This document shows positions 1 to 6,392 of a stretch of DNA of 17,673 nt, piece by piece. A model generated the notes under the pieces. That model saw nothing but the letters and a program-made list of their open reading frames with translations, was not told where the DNA came from and did no database searches. The DNA is from Clostridia bacterium (GTDB taxonomy: Bacteria > Bacillota > Clostridia > Oscillospirales > Acutalibacteraceae), in assembly GCA_900770255.1 (NCBI GenBank), contig CAAGJN010000041.1, positions 1 through 17,673 of the forward strand, in the 5' to 3' direction. Every line of letters starts with the position of its first letter. Within the stretch, counting starts at the first letter, position 1. The position numbers and the translations under genes are program-made.

Positions 1-27
1 AACAGCCCCGCCGGCGGCGGGGCTGTT
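1..27 (-). terminator. Intrinsic terminator of the hslO operon (probably bidirectional)
   Basis: Perfect 12-bp stem, positions 1-12 pairing with 16-27, with a 3-nt GGC loop, GC-rich in the centre and closed by AACA/TGTT. It lies 12 nt past the hslO stop codon. The U-run for minus-strand transcripts would lie outside the window. Read on the plus strand the hairpin is followed by a T-rich stretch (TTTCTTT), so it could also stop a convergent transcript from the left. Confidence 0.8.
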
Positions 28-39
28 TCTTTATCTCTG

Positions 40-924
40 TTATTGCTTTTTGCTGCTTTCCTCTATTAGCCTGTTGATATCCGCAGGGCTGAACTCATAC
101 TTCTTGTCGCAGAATTGGCAGCAGACCTCAGTCTTTTCGTCCTCCTTGAGCTTTTCAAGCTCGTCTCTGCCCATGCTTATCAGCGCGCGGGAGACGCGCT
201 CGCGCGAGCAGTCGCATCTGTATTCGGGCTCTGCTGAGTCGAGAACATCGAGCTTGAACTCCGGGAGTACGGTGCGGCAGATTGTCTCGGGGTCGAGTCC
301 GTTGTCGAGCATGGTCGTCATCGGCTCAATGCCGCTTATGCACTTTTCAACCTTGTCTATCACCGTGTCGTCGGCGGTCGGGAGCAGCTGTATTATAAAG
401 CCGCCCGCCCTGCGGATGGTGAGATCGGGGTTGACAAGTACACCGAGGGCGCAAACCGTTGGAATCTGCTCGCTTGTTGCAAAGTAGCTCGTTATGTCCT
501 CGGCTATCTCGCCGCTGACGATCGGCACCTGGCCGACATAGGGCTCCTTGAGCCCCAGATCCTTGATGACCGTCAGAAAGCCGTCCCTGCCCACGGCGCC
601 GGCCACGTCCAGCTTGCCTTTGCCGTTGAGCGGCAGCTCGACGACCGGGTTTGTGACATAGCCCCTGACGTTGCCGCGGCTGTCAGAAACCGCGAGTATA
701 GTGCCCGCAGGGCCGTTTCCGTTGATTCTGAGCGTAACCGAGTCATCGGCGCCCTTGAGAGCGCTGCCCATGAGGCAGGCGGCGGTCAGCAGCCTGCCGA
801 GCGCCGCTGAGTTCACGGCAGAGGTTTTGTGTATTTCCTGAGCTCTGTTGACTGCATCCGTAGTATCGGCGGCCATGATCGTCAAAGTGCCGTCGTCTGA
901 AATGCAGCGTATAAGCTTGCCCAT
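40..924 (-). CDS. hslO: Hsp33 family redox-regulated molecular chaperone
   Basis: 294 residues, the usual Hsp33 length. Hsp33 is a cytosolic holdase that is off when its C-terminal cysteines bind zinc and is activated when oxidants cause disulfide formation and zinc release. The redox switch is visible: CxC at residues 237-239 and CxxC at 269-272, with an extra Cys at 268, after an N-terminal substrate-binding domain with the run GRDGFLTVIKDLG at 112-124. I chose the ATG at 924 rather than the upstream in-frame ATG at 990 because AGGAAAGG stands just before it, family homology starts at MGKLIR, and the longer version would lie within the upstream methyltransferase gene. Only 4 nt separate it from that gene's stop, so the two are probably translationally coupled. 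Last gene of the operon, before the hairpin at 1-27. Confidence 0.95.
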   Translation of the reverse strand: MGKLIRCISDDGTLTIMAADTTDAVNRAQEIHKTSAVNSAALGRLLTAACLMGSALKGADDSVTLRINGNGPAGTILAVSDSRGNVRGYVTNPVVELPLNGKGKLDVAGAVGRDGFLTVIKDLGLKEPYVGQVPIVSGEIAEDITSYFATSEQIPTVCALGVLVNPDLTIRRAGGFIIQLLPTADDTVIDKVEKCISGIEPMTTMLDNGLDPETICRTVLPEFKLDVLDSAEPEYRCDCSRERVSRALISMGRDELEKLKEDEKTEVCCQFCDKKYEFSPADINRLIEESSKKQ

Positions 925-928
925 AATA

Positions 929-1681
929 TCATCCTTTCCTGCGCCTTGCGGCAATGACTGCGCGCTCGGAGTGTACTTTGAGCGGTTCATTCGTCATGCC
1001 GTCAAATATATTTTCGATGTCGAAGCCCGCTTCGTCAAGCCAGGCTTCGAGTTCGGCTATCTCATACGCGCGCTCGCTGAAATCCTCACTGCGGCGGGTG
1101 TAGCTGCCGTCGTCTTTTTCCTCGAAGAAGTCGAGCGAGATATCTACTATGCCCGTCTCCTCCTCAAGCGCGTTCTGCCAGACGCAGAATACGTCGGGAT
1201 ATTCATAGACGAACGTGTTGTCGCCGAGAATTTCGCGGTGCTTGTACACGGTGTTCACGTCGAAGATGAACATTCCGCCCGGCCTTATGAATTTTCCCAG
1301 TCGCGCGAAAGTCTCGCGCACGTCCTCGGGCTCCGTCATGTGATTTATGCTGTCAAGTGTGCAGAGAGCCGCGTCGACCGTGCCGCAGAGCTCGAGCTCC
1401 TGCATGAACTGGCAAAGGAACAGTATGTCTGCACCCTGCTCAAACGCCTTGTTCTGAGCCTGCGCGAGCATGTCTACGCTTGCGTCAACGCCTATCATGT
1501 CGTAGCCGCGCCGTGCAAGCAGGGCGGTCAGCGTGCCCGTGCCGCAGGCGAGGTCAAGCACCGTGCCCTTCGATATACCGTATGAAAGCAGAAGAGCAGA
1601 AAAATGTTCTGCTCTCCTTTCATATTCAACATTTTCAGTCAGCTCGTCATAGTAACGGGCGAAAAATGAATAATCGCTCAT
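929..1681 (-). CDS. Class I SAM-dependent methyltransferase (YqeM-like)
   Basis: 250 residues. The SAM-binding motif I VLDLACGTGTL is at 41-51, an acidic residue for the SAM ribose follows at D66 (MIGVDAS), and the post-motif stretch GGMFIFDVNT is at 135-144. The N-terminal MSDYSFFARYYDELTENVEY resembles Bacillus YqeM-type methyltransferases, whose substrate I do not know. The ATG at 1681 is chosen because the upstream gene ends at 1683, leaving a single base between stop and start (TGACATG on the coding strand), a pattern of translational coupling; the longer frame to 1735 would overlap that gene. A purine-rich GAGGGAAAG lies rather far upstream. Placed between the yerC-like regulator and hslO in one transcription unit. 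The methyltransferase call is firm, the substrate open. Confidence 0.88.
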   Translation of the reverse strand: MSDYSFFARYYDELTENVEYERRAEHFSALLLSYGISKGTVLDLACGTGTLTALLARRGYDMIGVDASVDMLAQAQNKAFEQGADILFLCQFMQELELCGTVDAALCTLDSINHMTEPEDVRETFARLGKFIRPGGMFIFDVNTVYKHREILGDNTFVYEYPDVFCVWQNALEEETGIVDISLDFFEEKDDGSYTRRSEDFSERAYEIAELEAWLDEAGFDIENIFDGMTNEPLKVHSERAVIAARRRKG

Positions 1682-1682
1682 G

Positions 1683-1991
1683 TCAGCTTTTTTTCTTTCC
1701 CTCGGCAGCGTCGATGCGCTCAAATATCTTCTCATATCCGTCGCAGCCGTAGTTGAGGGAGCGGTTGACGCGGCTTATAGTAGCGGTGCTCGCGCCGGTC
1801 TTGTTGACTATTTCGCTGTATACCTGCTTTTCGCTGAGCATCTTTGCGACAACAATGCGCTGAGAGAGAGCCTTGAGCTCGGTAACAGTGCAGAGGTCCT
1901 CAAAAAATGCGTAGCACTCCTCAGGAGTCTCAAGCGCGAGAACAGCCTTGAACAGGAAATCTATGTTAGAATCCTTTAGCTTATCGTTCAT
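1683..1991 (-). CDS. yerC: YerC/YecD family TrpR-related DNA-binding protein
   Basis: 102 residues, all-helical, matching the short YerC/YecD family that shares the TrpR fold. Diagnostic runs are EECYAFFEDLCTVTELKALS at 24-43 and the helix-turn-helix with GASTATISRVNRSLNYG at 66-82. In the family these are small DNA-binding proteins; the ligand and target genes of YerC are not well defined and nothing here shows them. GGAGTG stands 8 nt before the ATG. It is the first gene behind the promoter at 2042-2070 and is followed after 1 nt by the methyltransferase gene. As first gene of its unit it might control its own promoter (inference). Confidence 0.92.
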   Translation of the reverse strand: MNDKLKDSNIDFLFKAVLALETPEECYAFFEDLCTVTELKALSQRIVVAKMLSEKQVYSEIVNKTGASTATISRVNRSLNYGCDGYEKIFERIDAAEGKKKS

Positions 1992-2041
1992 TCAAGATCA
2001 CTCCATTTCACAGTGTCAGGTTCGTTTTTATTTGCGATTGC

Positions 2042-2070
2042 ATTTTAGCATATTAAACTCAGAAAGTCAA
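2042..2070 (-). promoter_or_regulatory. Sigma-A-type promoter of the yerC-methyltransferase-hslO unit
   Basis: On the minus strand, TTGACT (2070-2065), a 17-nt spacer, then TAAAAT (2047-2042), with TGC directly before the -10 (extended -10). Transcription would begin near 2035, giving a leader of about 43 nt. The -35 box overlaps the TGA stop (2069-2067) of the upstream isomerase gene. No hairpin terminator is seen between the two genes, so read-through from upstream is also likely. Confidence 0.7.
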
Positions 2071-2660
2071 ATCTGCTCTATATCAATCGAGTTTATCGTT
2101 ACATCCTCAAGCGGCTTGTCTGAGGAGTCGCGCTCGACCGCCGCGATTGTGTCAACGACGTCCATGCCCTCAACGACCTGGCCGAACACGGTATGTCTGA
2201 AGTCGAGCCACGGAGCGCCGCCGACCGTCTTGTAGTCCTCGATCGACTCGTCGGTGAACATGTCGGGCAGACGCTCCATCTGCGGGATAAAGCGTCCGTC
2301 TACCGACGGAGCCTGAACGATGAAAAACTGGCTGCCGTTGGTGTTCGGCCCCGCGTTTGCCATGCACAGCGCGCCGCGCAGATTGTGATAATCCTTGCTG
2401 AATTCATCCTCAAACGGCCTGCCCCAGATGCTCTCTCCTCCGATGCCTCTGCCGAGCGGATCGCCGCCCTGGATCATGAAATCCGGAATGACCCGGTGGA
2501 AGATTATTCCGTCATAGTAGCCGTTTGCGGCGTGTGTGGTGAAGTTCTCGACCGCCTTGGGCGCGGCGTCGGGGAAGAGGATAACCCTGATGTCGCCCTT
2601 GCTCGTCTTTATTGTCGCGACGGTGTCGCCCGCCGCGGGCTGTCTTAACTGCTTGCTCAT
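2067..2660 (-). CDS. Peptidyl-prolyl cis-trans isomerase, cyclophilin type
   Basis: 197 residues. Catalyses cis-trans isomerisation of Xaa-Pro bonds. The catalytic and binding signature is intact: FHRVIPDFMIQGGD at 54-68 contains the catalytic Arg56, NGSQFFI is at 108-114, W151 sits in the position of the cyclosporin-contact Trp of human CypA, and HTVFG is at 156-160. There is no signal peptide or lipobox, so it should be cytosolic, unlike the secreted PrsA-type foldases. A loop of about 30 residues (119-149) lies between NGSQFF and the Trp, longer than in minimal bacterial cyclophilins. GGAGG stands about 9 nt before the ATG. It follows the serine dehydratase gene by 14 nt and is probably co-transcribed with it. 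Confidence 0.95.
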   Translation of the reverse strand: MSKQLRQPAAGDTVATIKTSKGDIRVILFPDAAPKAVENFTTHAANGYYDGIIFHRVIPDFMIQGGDPLGRGIGGESIWGRPFEDEFSKDYHNLRGALCMANAGPNTNGSQFFIVQAPSVDGRFIPQMERLPDMFTDESIEDYKTVGGAPWLDFRHTVFGQVVEGMDVVDTIAAVERDSSDKPLEDVTINSIDIEQI

Positions 2661-2674
2661 TTTGCTTTCCTCCG

Positions 2675-3898
2675 TCAGTTTTCTTCTTCGTTGTTTGCCG
2701 GCTTGTAGAGCTTGGCGAGTCCGCCTTCGCTCGTCTCGCGGTATATTTTGGACAGATCCTTGCCGGTCTGATACATAGTTTCGACAATCAGATCAAACGA
2801 GATCTTTCTTGTGTAGGTGAGAAAGTTCGCGAGGCTCACCGCGTTTATCGCGCGCATCGCCGCAACGGCGTTTCTCTCGATGCACGGCACCTGAACGAGT
2901 CCCATGACCGGGTCGCAGGTGAGACCGAGATGGTGCTCCATCGCGACCTCGGCAGCATATTCGATCTGGTCGATGTCCATGCCGTACAGCTCGCCGAGAG
3001 CCGCGGCGGCCATCGAGCATGCCGAGCCGATCTCCGCCTGGCAGCCGCATTCCGCCCCGCTTATCGAGGCGTTTGTCTTGATGATGTTGCCGATCACGCC
3101 GGCCGTTGCGATCGCACGGAGGATCTCATTTTCCGAGAAGCCGCGCCTGTCGGCCGTGTATCTGAGAACAGCCGGCAGAACTCCGCAGGCGCCGCAGGTG
3201 GGCGCGGTGACGATCTCGCCGCAGGAGGCGTTCTCCTCGCTCACCGCATATGCGTAGGCGCATACGAGCCTGTTTTCGCGCGTCTCCGGGCTTTCGTCCA
3301 TGTGGCGGCGGTTATAGAGCACGGAGGCCTTTCTCATTATGCCGAGCCCGCCGGGCAGCTCGCCGTCCGTTTTGAGTCCGCGCTTGATGCAGTCATTCAT
3401 GACGTTCCAGACGTGGTCGAGATAGTGCCAGATTCCGCTGCCCTCGTAGCGTTCAACGAGGTCGGGGATGCGGATGTTTTCTTTGTCACAGAATTCCTTT
3501 ATTTCGGCGAAGTTCTTGAACGGATAGACCTCGGGGGGCTCCGCGTCCTGCCTGCCCTCGACATTTATCGCACCGCCGCCGACGCTGCATACCCTGCGCC
3601 GTCCGAGCTCGTTGCCCTGCGCGTCATAGGCGGTAAAATCGAGCGTGTTGGGGTGGGGAATGTCGGTAGTCTGCATATCAAGCTTTATTTCAATCCTGCG
3701 CGGGGCAAAGGTCTCGCGCAGCACGCGGTCGGTGCCGTGGCCGATGCCTGTTTTTGCAAGCGAGCCGTAGAGCACGGCCTCGTAGCGGCTCCCGCCCGGA
3801 AACTCGCTGATAAACAGCTTCGCGGCCGATTCGGGACCCATTGTGTGCGAGCTTGAGGGGCCGCGGCCGATTCTGTATATTTCTTTTATAGATTTCAT
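2675..3898 (-). CDS. sdaA: L-serine dehydratase (L-serine ammonia-lyase), single-chain iron-sulfur type
   Basis: 407 residues. Converts L-serine to pyruvate and ammonia with a [4Fe-4S] cluster, in the cytosol. Both halves are on one chain: an N-terminal beta domain starting MKSIKEIYRIGRGPSSSHTM, and a C-terminal catalytic alpha domain with TAPTCGACGVLPA at 231-243 and SGAECGCQAEIGSAC at 280-294. C286, C328 and C339 are spaced 42 and 11 residues apart, exactly as the three cluster cysteines I recall from the Legionella enzyme (343, 385, 396). The chain is shorter than the roughly 455-residue proteobacterial enzyme, mainly in the N-terminal and linker parts. The ATG at 3898 is preceded by AGGGAG and begins at the family N-terminus; the open frame back to 4057 would begin inside the promoter. 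Divergent to an MFS transporter with adjoining promoters, and followed by the isomerase gene. Confidence 0.94.
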   Translation of the reverse strand: MKSIKEIYRIGRGPSSSHTMGPESAAKLFISEFPGGSRYEAVLYGSLAKTGIGHGTDRVLRETFAPRRIEIKLDMQTTDIPHPNTLDFTAYDAQGNELGRRRVCSVGGGAINVEGRQDAEPPEVYPFKNFAEIKEFCDKENIRIPDLVERYEGSGIWHYLDHVWNVMNDCIKRGLKTDGELPGGLGIMRKASVLYNRRHMDESPETRENRLVCAYAYAVSEENASCGEIVTAPTCGACGVLPAVLRYTADRRGFSENEILRAIATAGVIGNIIKTNASISGAECGCQAEIGSACSMAAAALGELYGMDIDQIEYAAEVAMEHHLGLTCDPVMGLVQVPCIERNAVAAMRAINAVSLANFLTYTRKISFDLIVETMYQTGKDLSKIYRETSEGGLAKLYKPANNEEEN

Positions 3899-3904
3899 AG
3901 GCTT

Positions 3905-3910
3905 CTCCCT
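3905..3910 (-). promoter_or_regulatory. Ribosome binding site deciding the sdaA start
   Basis: AGGGAG on the minus strand, 6 nt before the ATG at 3898. It supports this start over the in-frame ATG at 4057, which overlaps the predicted -10 region and so would lie upstream of the transcription start. Confidence 0.75.
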
Positions 3911-4017
3911 GTGAACTTGTGTTGCGCCAAACAGAAAAAATATCCGGCAAACGGCTGTTTTGCGCCGCTTGTTGAATAAGTAGAGCGAAAGGTCAGCTTC
4001 AGAACCGATTCTTTCCC

Positions 4018-4077
4018 ATTGAGTTGAGCGTTTAACATACAAATCAAAGTATATCACATTACCGCACTAAACTCAAT
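4018..4077. repeat. 8-bp inverted repeat spanning the sdaA promoter (candidate operator)
   Basis: ATTGAGTT at 4018-4025 and its exact inverse AACTCAAT at 4070-4077, starts 52 bp apart (about five helical turns). The right arm contains the -35 box of the sdaA promoter; the left arm lies about 17-24 nt downstream of the expected start site. A further partial copy, ATTGA, is at 4084-4088 in the -35 box of the divergent promoter, forming a 5-bp inverted repeat with TCAAT at 4073-4077. An operator role is inference; part of the symmetry follows simply from two -35 boxes facing away from each other. Confidence 0.4.
4048..4076 (-). promoter_or_regulatory. Promoter of sdaA
   Basis: On the minus strand: TTGAGT (4076-4071), a 17-nt spacer, TATACT (4053-4048), with TGA before the -10 (extended -10). 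The expected start near 4041 leaves a leader of about 143 nt before the sdaA ATG, long for a housekeeping gene. Its -35 box is 8 bp from that of the divergent transporter promoter. Confidence 0.7.
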
Positions 4078-4084
4078 AAAATCA

Positions 4085-4112
4085 TTGACAAAAACACAAC
4101 TGATGTTATAAT
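4085..4112 (+). promoter_or_regulatory. Promoter of the MFS transporter gene
   Basis: Consensus TTGACA (4085-4090), a 16-nt spacer and consensus TATAAT (4107-4112), with TGT before the -10 (extended -10). Both hexamers are perfect, so the basal promoter should be strong unless repressed. The start site near 4119 gives a leader of about 24 nt, with GGAG at 4132-4135, 7 nt before the ATG. Confidence 0.8.
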
Positions 4113-4142
4113 TTTTTTCATCATGTATTTCGGAGCTTTGAC

Positions 4143-5396
4143 ATGAAAACGTATACGGAAAACGAAAAAGAGCTTTCTGCCGGCAGACTGCTGTTCGTCG
4201 CGTGCTGGATCGCCTATTGTACGGCGTATCTCGGCAGGATAAATTATACCGCCGCGCTTACTGCGATAGTCGCCGACGGCGTGTTTACAAAGTCGCACGC
4301 CGGGCTTATCGGCACGGTCTATTTCTTCTGCTACGGCGCAGGGCAGGTAGTCAGCGGAGTGCTCGGCGACCGCCTCTCGCCGTATAAGCTCATAGGTACG
4401 GGACTTGTCGGCACGATGTGCGCGAATATTGCCATGCCGCTGTGCTCGCAGAGCTATATAGTGATGAGCGTCGTGTGGGGGTTCAACGGTATAGCGCAGT
4501 CGATGCTCTGGACGCCGATACTCTATATAATTTCAAACATACTGCCTCCGGAGCAGCGCAGCCGCGCGTGTCTGTATATAGCCGCGTCTTACCCGGTCGG
4601 CAGTCTGCTGTCGTATTCCATCTCCGCCGCGTGTATCCGCCTGGCGTCGTGGCACTTTGCGTTCTACGTTCCTGCGGCAGTTGCGGGGGCGGTGATCGTG
4701 TTCTGGATCATATCGGCCAGACGGGCGGGAAAAGTGCTCGGGCGCGGGCAGGCGCCGGTTGCTGAAGAGGGGAACGGAAAAAAGAGAGGCTCCGCCGCCG
4801 CGCCGTTCGCGGCCTCCGGAGCTGCAGTCATATGCGTCGCCATTCTTATTCAGGGTATGCTCAAGGACGGGGTCAACTCCTGGGTTCCTACGCTCATTAC
4901 CGAGCAGTACAGCGTGCCCGCCTTCTTTTCCGTCCTGCTCTCGGCATTGCTGCCGATAATCAACCTGAGCGGAGCGTGGTTTGCAACAAAGCTCTTTGAG
5001 GGTCCGTTCAAGCGCAACGAGATGGCAACAAGCTTTTTTTGCTTCCTGTTCGCACTTGTGCCGCTCATAGGTTTCATCTTTGCCGCGAAGTTCAGTATAG
5101 TGCTCTGCGTTATTTTCTTTGCGCTGTTCACTACGCTTATAGTCGCGATCAATCATCTGTTCATCACTCTTATCCCGGTACGCTTTGCAAAGTACGGCTG
5201 CGCGTCTACGGTCGGCGGGATATTCAACTCCTGCACCTATATCGGCAGCGCCGTGTCCACCTACGGGTTTGGGGCCGCGTCCGAAAAGCTCGGATGGAGC
5301 GCGACCGTCATCTTTTGGATCATCCTCGGCACTCTCGGTGCAACAGTGTGCCTTGCCTGCATAAGAAGATACGGCAGATTTATAACCGGAGAATAA
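4143..5396 (+). CDS. MFS transporter, organophosphate:phosphate antiporter-like
   Basis: 417 residues with about 12 hydrophobic segments and a charged central loop around 193-218 between the two six-helix halves, the usual MFS layout. The N-terminal half carries AYLGRINYTAAL (28-39), a GDRL loop at 75-78 after helix 2, and WGFNGIAQSMLWTP at 112-125. These resemble GlpT/UhpT, including an Arg (R32) at the place of the phosphate-binding Arg45 of GlpT. At the place of the second arginine (Arg269 of GlpT), aligning on the WxPT of helix 7, I see Lys241 (KDGVNSWVPT at 241-250). The substrate is therefore likely a small organic anion, not necessarily a phosphate ester. The gene is monocistronic between its own promoter and a terminator, divergent to sdaA, so a link to serine or pyruvate metabolism is possible but unproven. 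Confidence 0.82.
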   Translation: MKTYTENEKELSAGRLLFVACWIAYCTAYLGRINYTAALTAIVADGVFTKSHAGLIGTVYFFCYGAGQVVSGVLGDRLSPYKLIGTGLVGTMCANIAMPLCSQSYIVMSVVWGFNGIAQSMLWTPILYIISNILPPEQRSRACLYIAASYPVGSLLSYSISAACIRLASWHFAFYVPAAVAGAVIVFWIISARRAGKVLGRGQAPVAEEGNGKKRGSAAAPFAASGAAVICVAILIQGMLKDGVNSWVPTLITEQYSVPAFFSVLLSALLPIINLSGAWFATKLFEGPFKRNEMATSFFCFLFALVPLIGFIFAAKFSIVLCVIFFALFTTLIVAINHLFITLIPVRFAKYGCASTVGGIFNSCTYIGSAVSTYGFGAASEKLGWSATVIFWIILGTLGATVCLACIRRYGRFITGE

Positions 5397-5415
5397 AATT
5401 GAACGAGAAAGAGAG

Positions 5416-5447
5416 AAAGCACCCGAAAGTTTCTTTCGGGCGCTTTT
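5416..5447 (+). terminator. Intrinsic terminator of the MFS transporter gene
   Basis: Stem AAAGC-A-CCCGAAAG (5416-5429), loop TTT (5430-5432), CTTTCGGG-C-GCTTT (5433-5446), then a short T run. One A/C mismatch interrupts 13 base pairs. It lies 20 nt past the stop codon and separates the transporter from the capsule operon. Confidence 0.85.
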
Positions 5448-5520
5448 AACATGGCGGGAATTAAATCGACTTTTTCCGACATTATTCTGTATTTTACGAC
5501 CGCTTTTTGCATCAAAGGCA

Positions 5521-5549
5521 TTGACAACATAAGGTTCGCATGGTTAAAT
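5521..5549 (+). promoter_or_regulatory. Promoter of the capsule/exopolysaccharide operon
   Basis: TTGACA (5521-5526), a 17-nt spacer and TTAAAT (5544-5549), with TGG before the -10 (extended -10). The expected start near 5556 gives a leader of about 118 nt before the first gene. The leader is AT-rich at first and contains the TTTGC repeats noted separately. No other convincing promoter was seen between the terminator at 5447 and the first gene. Confidence 0.65.
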
Positions 5550-5580
5550 TATAAAGTTATAAATATTGAAGCGTGTTGAT

Positions 5581-5598
5581 TTTTGCATTTGCTTTTGC
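5581..5598 (+). repeat. Three tandem hexamers (TTTTGC/ATTTGC/TTTTGC) in the operon leader
   Basis: Three head-to-tail 6-bp units at 5581-5586, 5587-5592 and 5593-5598, followed at once by GCGCAAAA. The first or third unit can pair with GCAAAA at 5601-5606 to form a weak hairpin that is followed by the U-rich TATTTTATTTAT. No known riboswitch or RNA thermometer was recognised. It could be a weak attenuator or a slippage-prone tract; function not established. Confidence 0.4.
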
Positions 5599-5673
5599 GC
5601 GCAAAATATTTTATTTATGAGAGGGAATGCAGCGCCGGAATTTCGCACAGACTGTCGCCGCATTGGTTGATGT

Positions 5674-6354
5674 ATGAGGAAGCAAAATGTACTTTTGAAA
5701 CCGAATAGCGGAGAAACGGAAACAGCAGTCGCTAAGAACATTGAAGCAGAGGATTTCATAAAAGTCTCCGGAAGCAAACCGTATTTATTTTTTAAACGTA
5801 TGTTTGACATTGTTGTTTCTTTTGTGTTGGGCGTTTTACTGCTTGTTCCGATGCTGATAATCGCGGTTTGGATAAAGCTGGATTCCGACGGACCCGTATT
5901 ATTCCGGCAGGAGAGACTGGGAAAAGACGGAAAGCCGTTTACCATTTATAAATTCCGTTCAATGCGAACCGATGCGGAAAAAGACGGTCCGCAGTGGGCT
6001 GAGGTTGACGATGAGCGCGTCACGCGCGCAGGACGCATCCTGCGCCGGGCGAGACTTGACGAATTGCCTCAGATCTGGAATGTATTTATCGGAAATATGA
6101 GCATTGTCGGTCCGAGACCTGAGCGGGAATTTTTTTACAGCTTGTTTGAGCAGTATGTTCCCGGCTTCAGAAACCGTCTGATCGTCAAACCCGGTATCAC
6201 CGGGCTTGCACAGGTGAACGGAGGCTACGAGCTTGACCCGGCGAGTAAGCTCAAGTTTGATATGGAATATATCGAACGCCGTTCGGCTTCGCTTGATATT
6301 ATGTGTATGCTTAAAACCGTAAAAGTAGTGTTTACACAAGAGGGAGCACGCTGA
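5674..6354 (+). CDS. Initiating sugar transferase (polyprenyl-phosphate phosphoglycosyltransferase, PglC/CapM/EpsL-like)
   Basis: 226 residues, bacterial sugar transferase family. Transfers a sugar-1-phosphate from a UDP-sugar to undecaprenyl phosphate at the inner face of the membrane, the first step of the repeat unit. A single hydrophobic segment lies at 44-67, with P59 at a place suited to the re-entrant membrane helix of monotopic enzymes. Then come RQERLGKDGKPFTIYKFRSM (78-97), the catalytic Asp-Glu pair D129-E130 in DELPQIWNV, NMSIVGPRPE (141-150) and KPGITGLAQVNG (172-183). The short form, without the extra helices of WbaP, matches the small enzymes. The start is uncertain: no good Shine-Dalgarno sequence precedes the ATG at 5674, and the next in-frame ATG (codon 43) lies at the membrane segment. 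First gene of the operon. Confidence 0.92.
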   Translation: MRKQNVLLKPNSGETETAVAKNIEAEDFIKVSGSKPYLFFKRMFDIVVSFVLGVLLLVPMLIIAVWIKLDSDGPVLFRQERLGKDGKPFTIYKFRSMRTDAEKDGPQWAEVDDERVTRAGRILRRARLDELPQIWNVFIGNMSIVGPRPEREFFYSLFEQYVPGFRNRLIVKPGITGLAQVNGGYELDPASKLKFDMEYIERRSASLDIMCMLKTVKVVFTQEGAR

Positions 6355-6392
6355 GTGCACAAAAGCGGTGAAGAAAAAGCAAGGGGATATAA

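Noticed and set aside
848..1585. Open frame of 245 codons on the plus strand
   Set aside because: Antisense to the methyltransferase and hslO genes, with a composition typical of a shadow frame.
2612..3856. Open frame of 414 codons on the plus strand, opposite sdaA
   Set aside because: Opposite a clear serine dehydratase with all cluster cysteines; the translation is Arg/Ala/Val-rich without any family signature, a common shadow of GC-rich genes.
3899..4057. N-terminal extension of sdaA by 53 codons
   Set aside because: The upstream ATG overlaps the predicted -10 region, the extension is unlike any dehydratase N-terminus, and AGGGAG marks the ATG at 3898.
5451..5579. 43-codon open frame directly after the transporter terminator
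   Set aside because: Starts right after the hairpin with no Shine-Dalgarno site and contains the capsule promoter; no family resemblance.
5448..5673. Known riboswitch or T-box in the capsule leader
   Set aside because: I found no T-box consensus (GGTGGTACCGCG-like) or conserved riboswitch core; the stem seen is weak.
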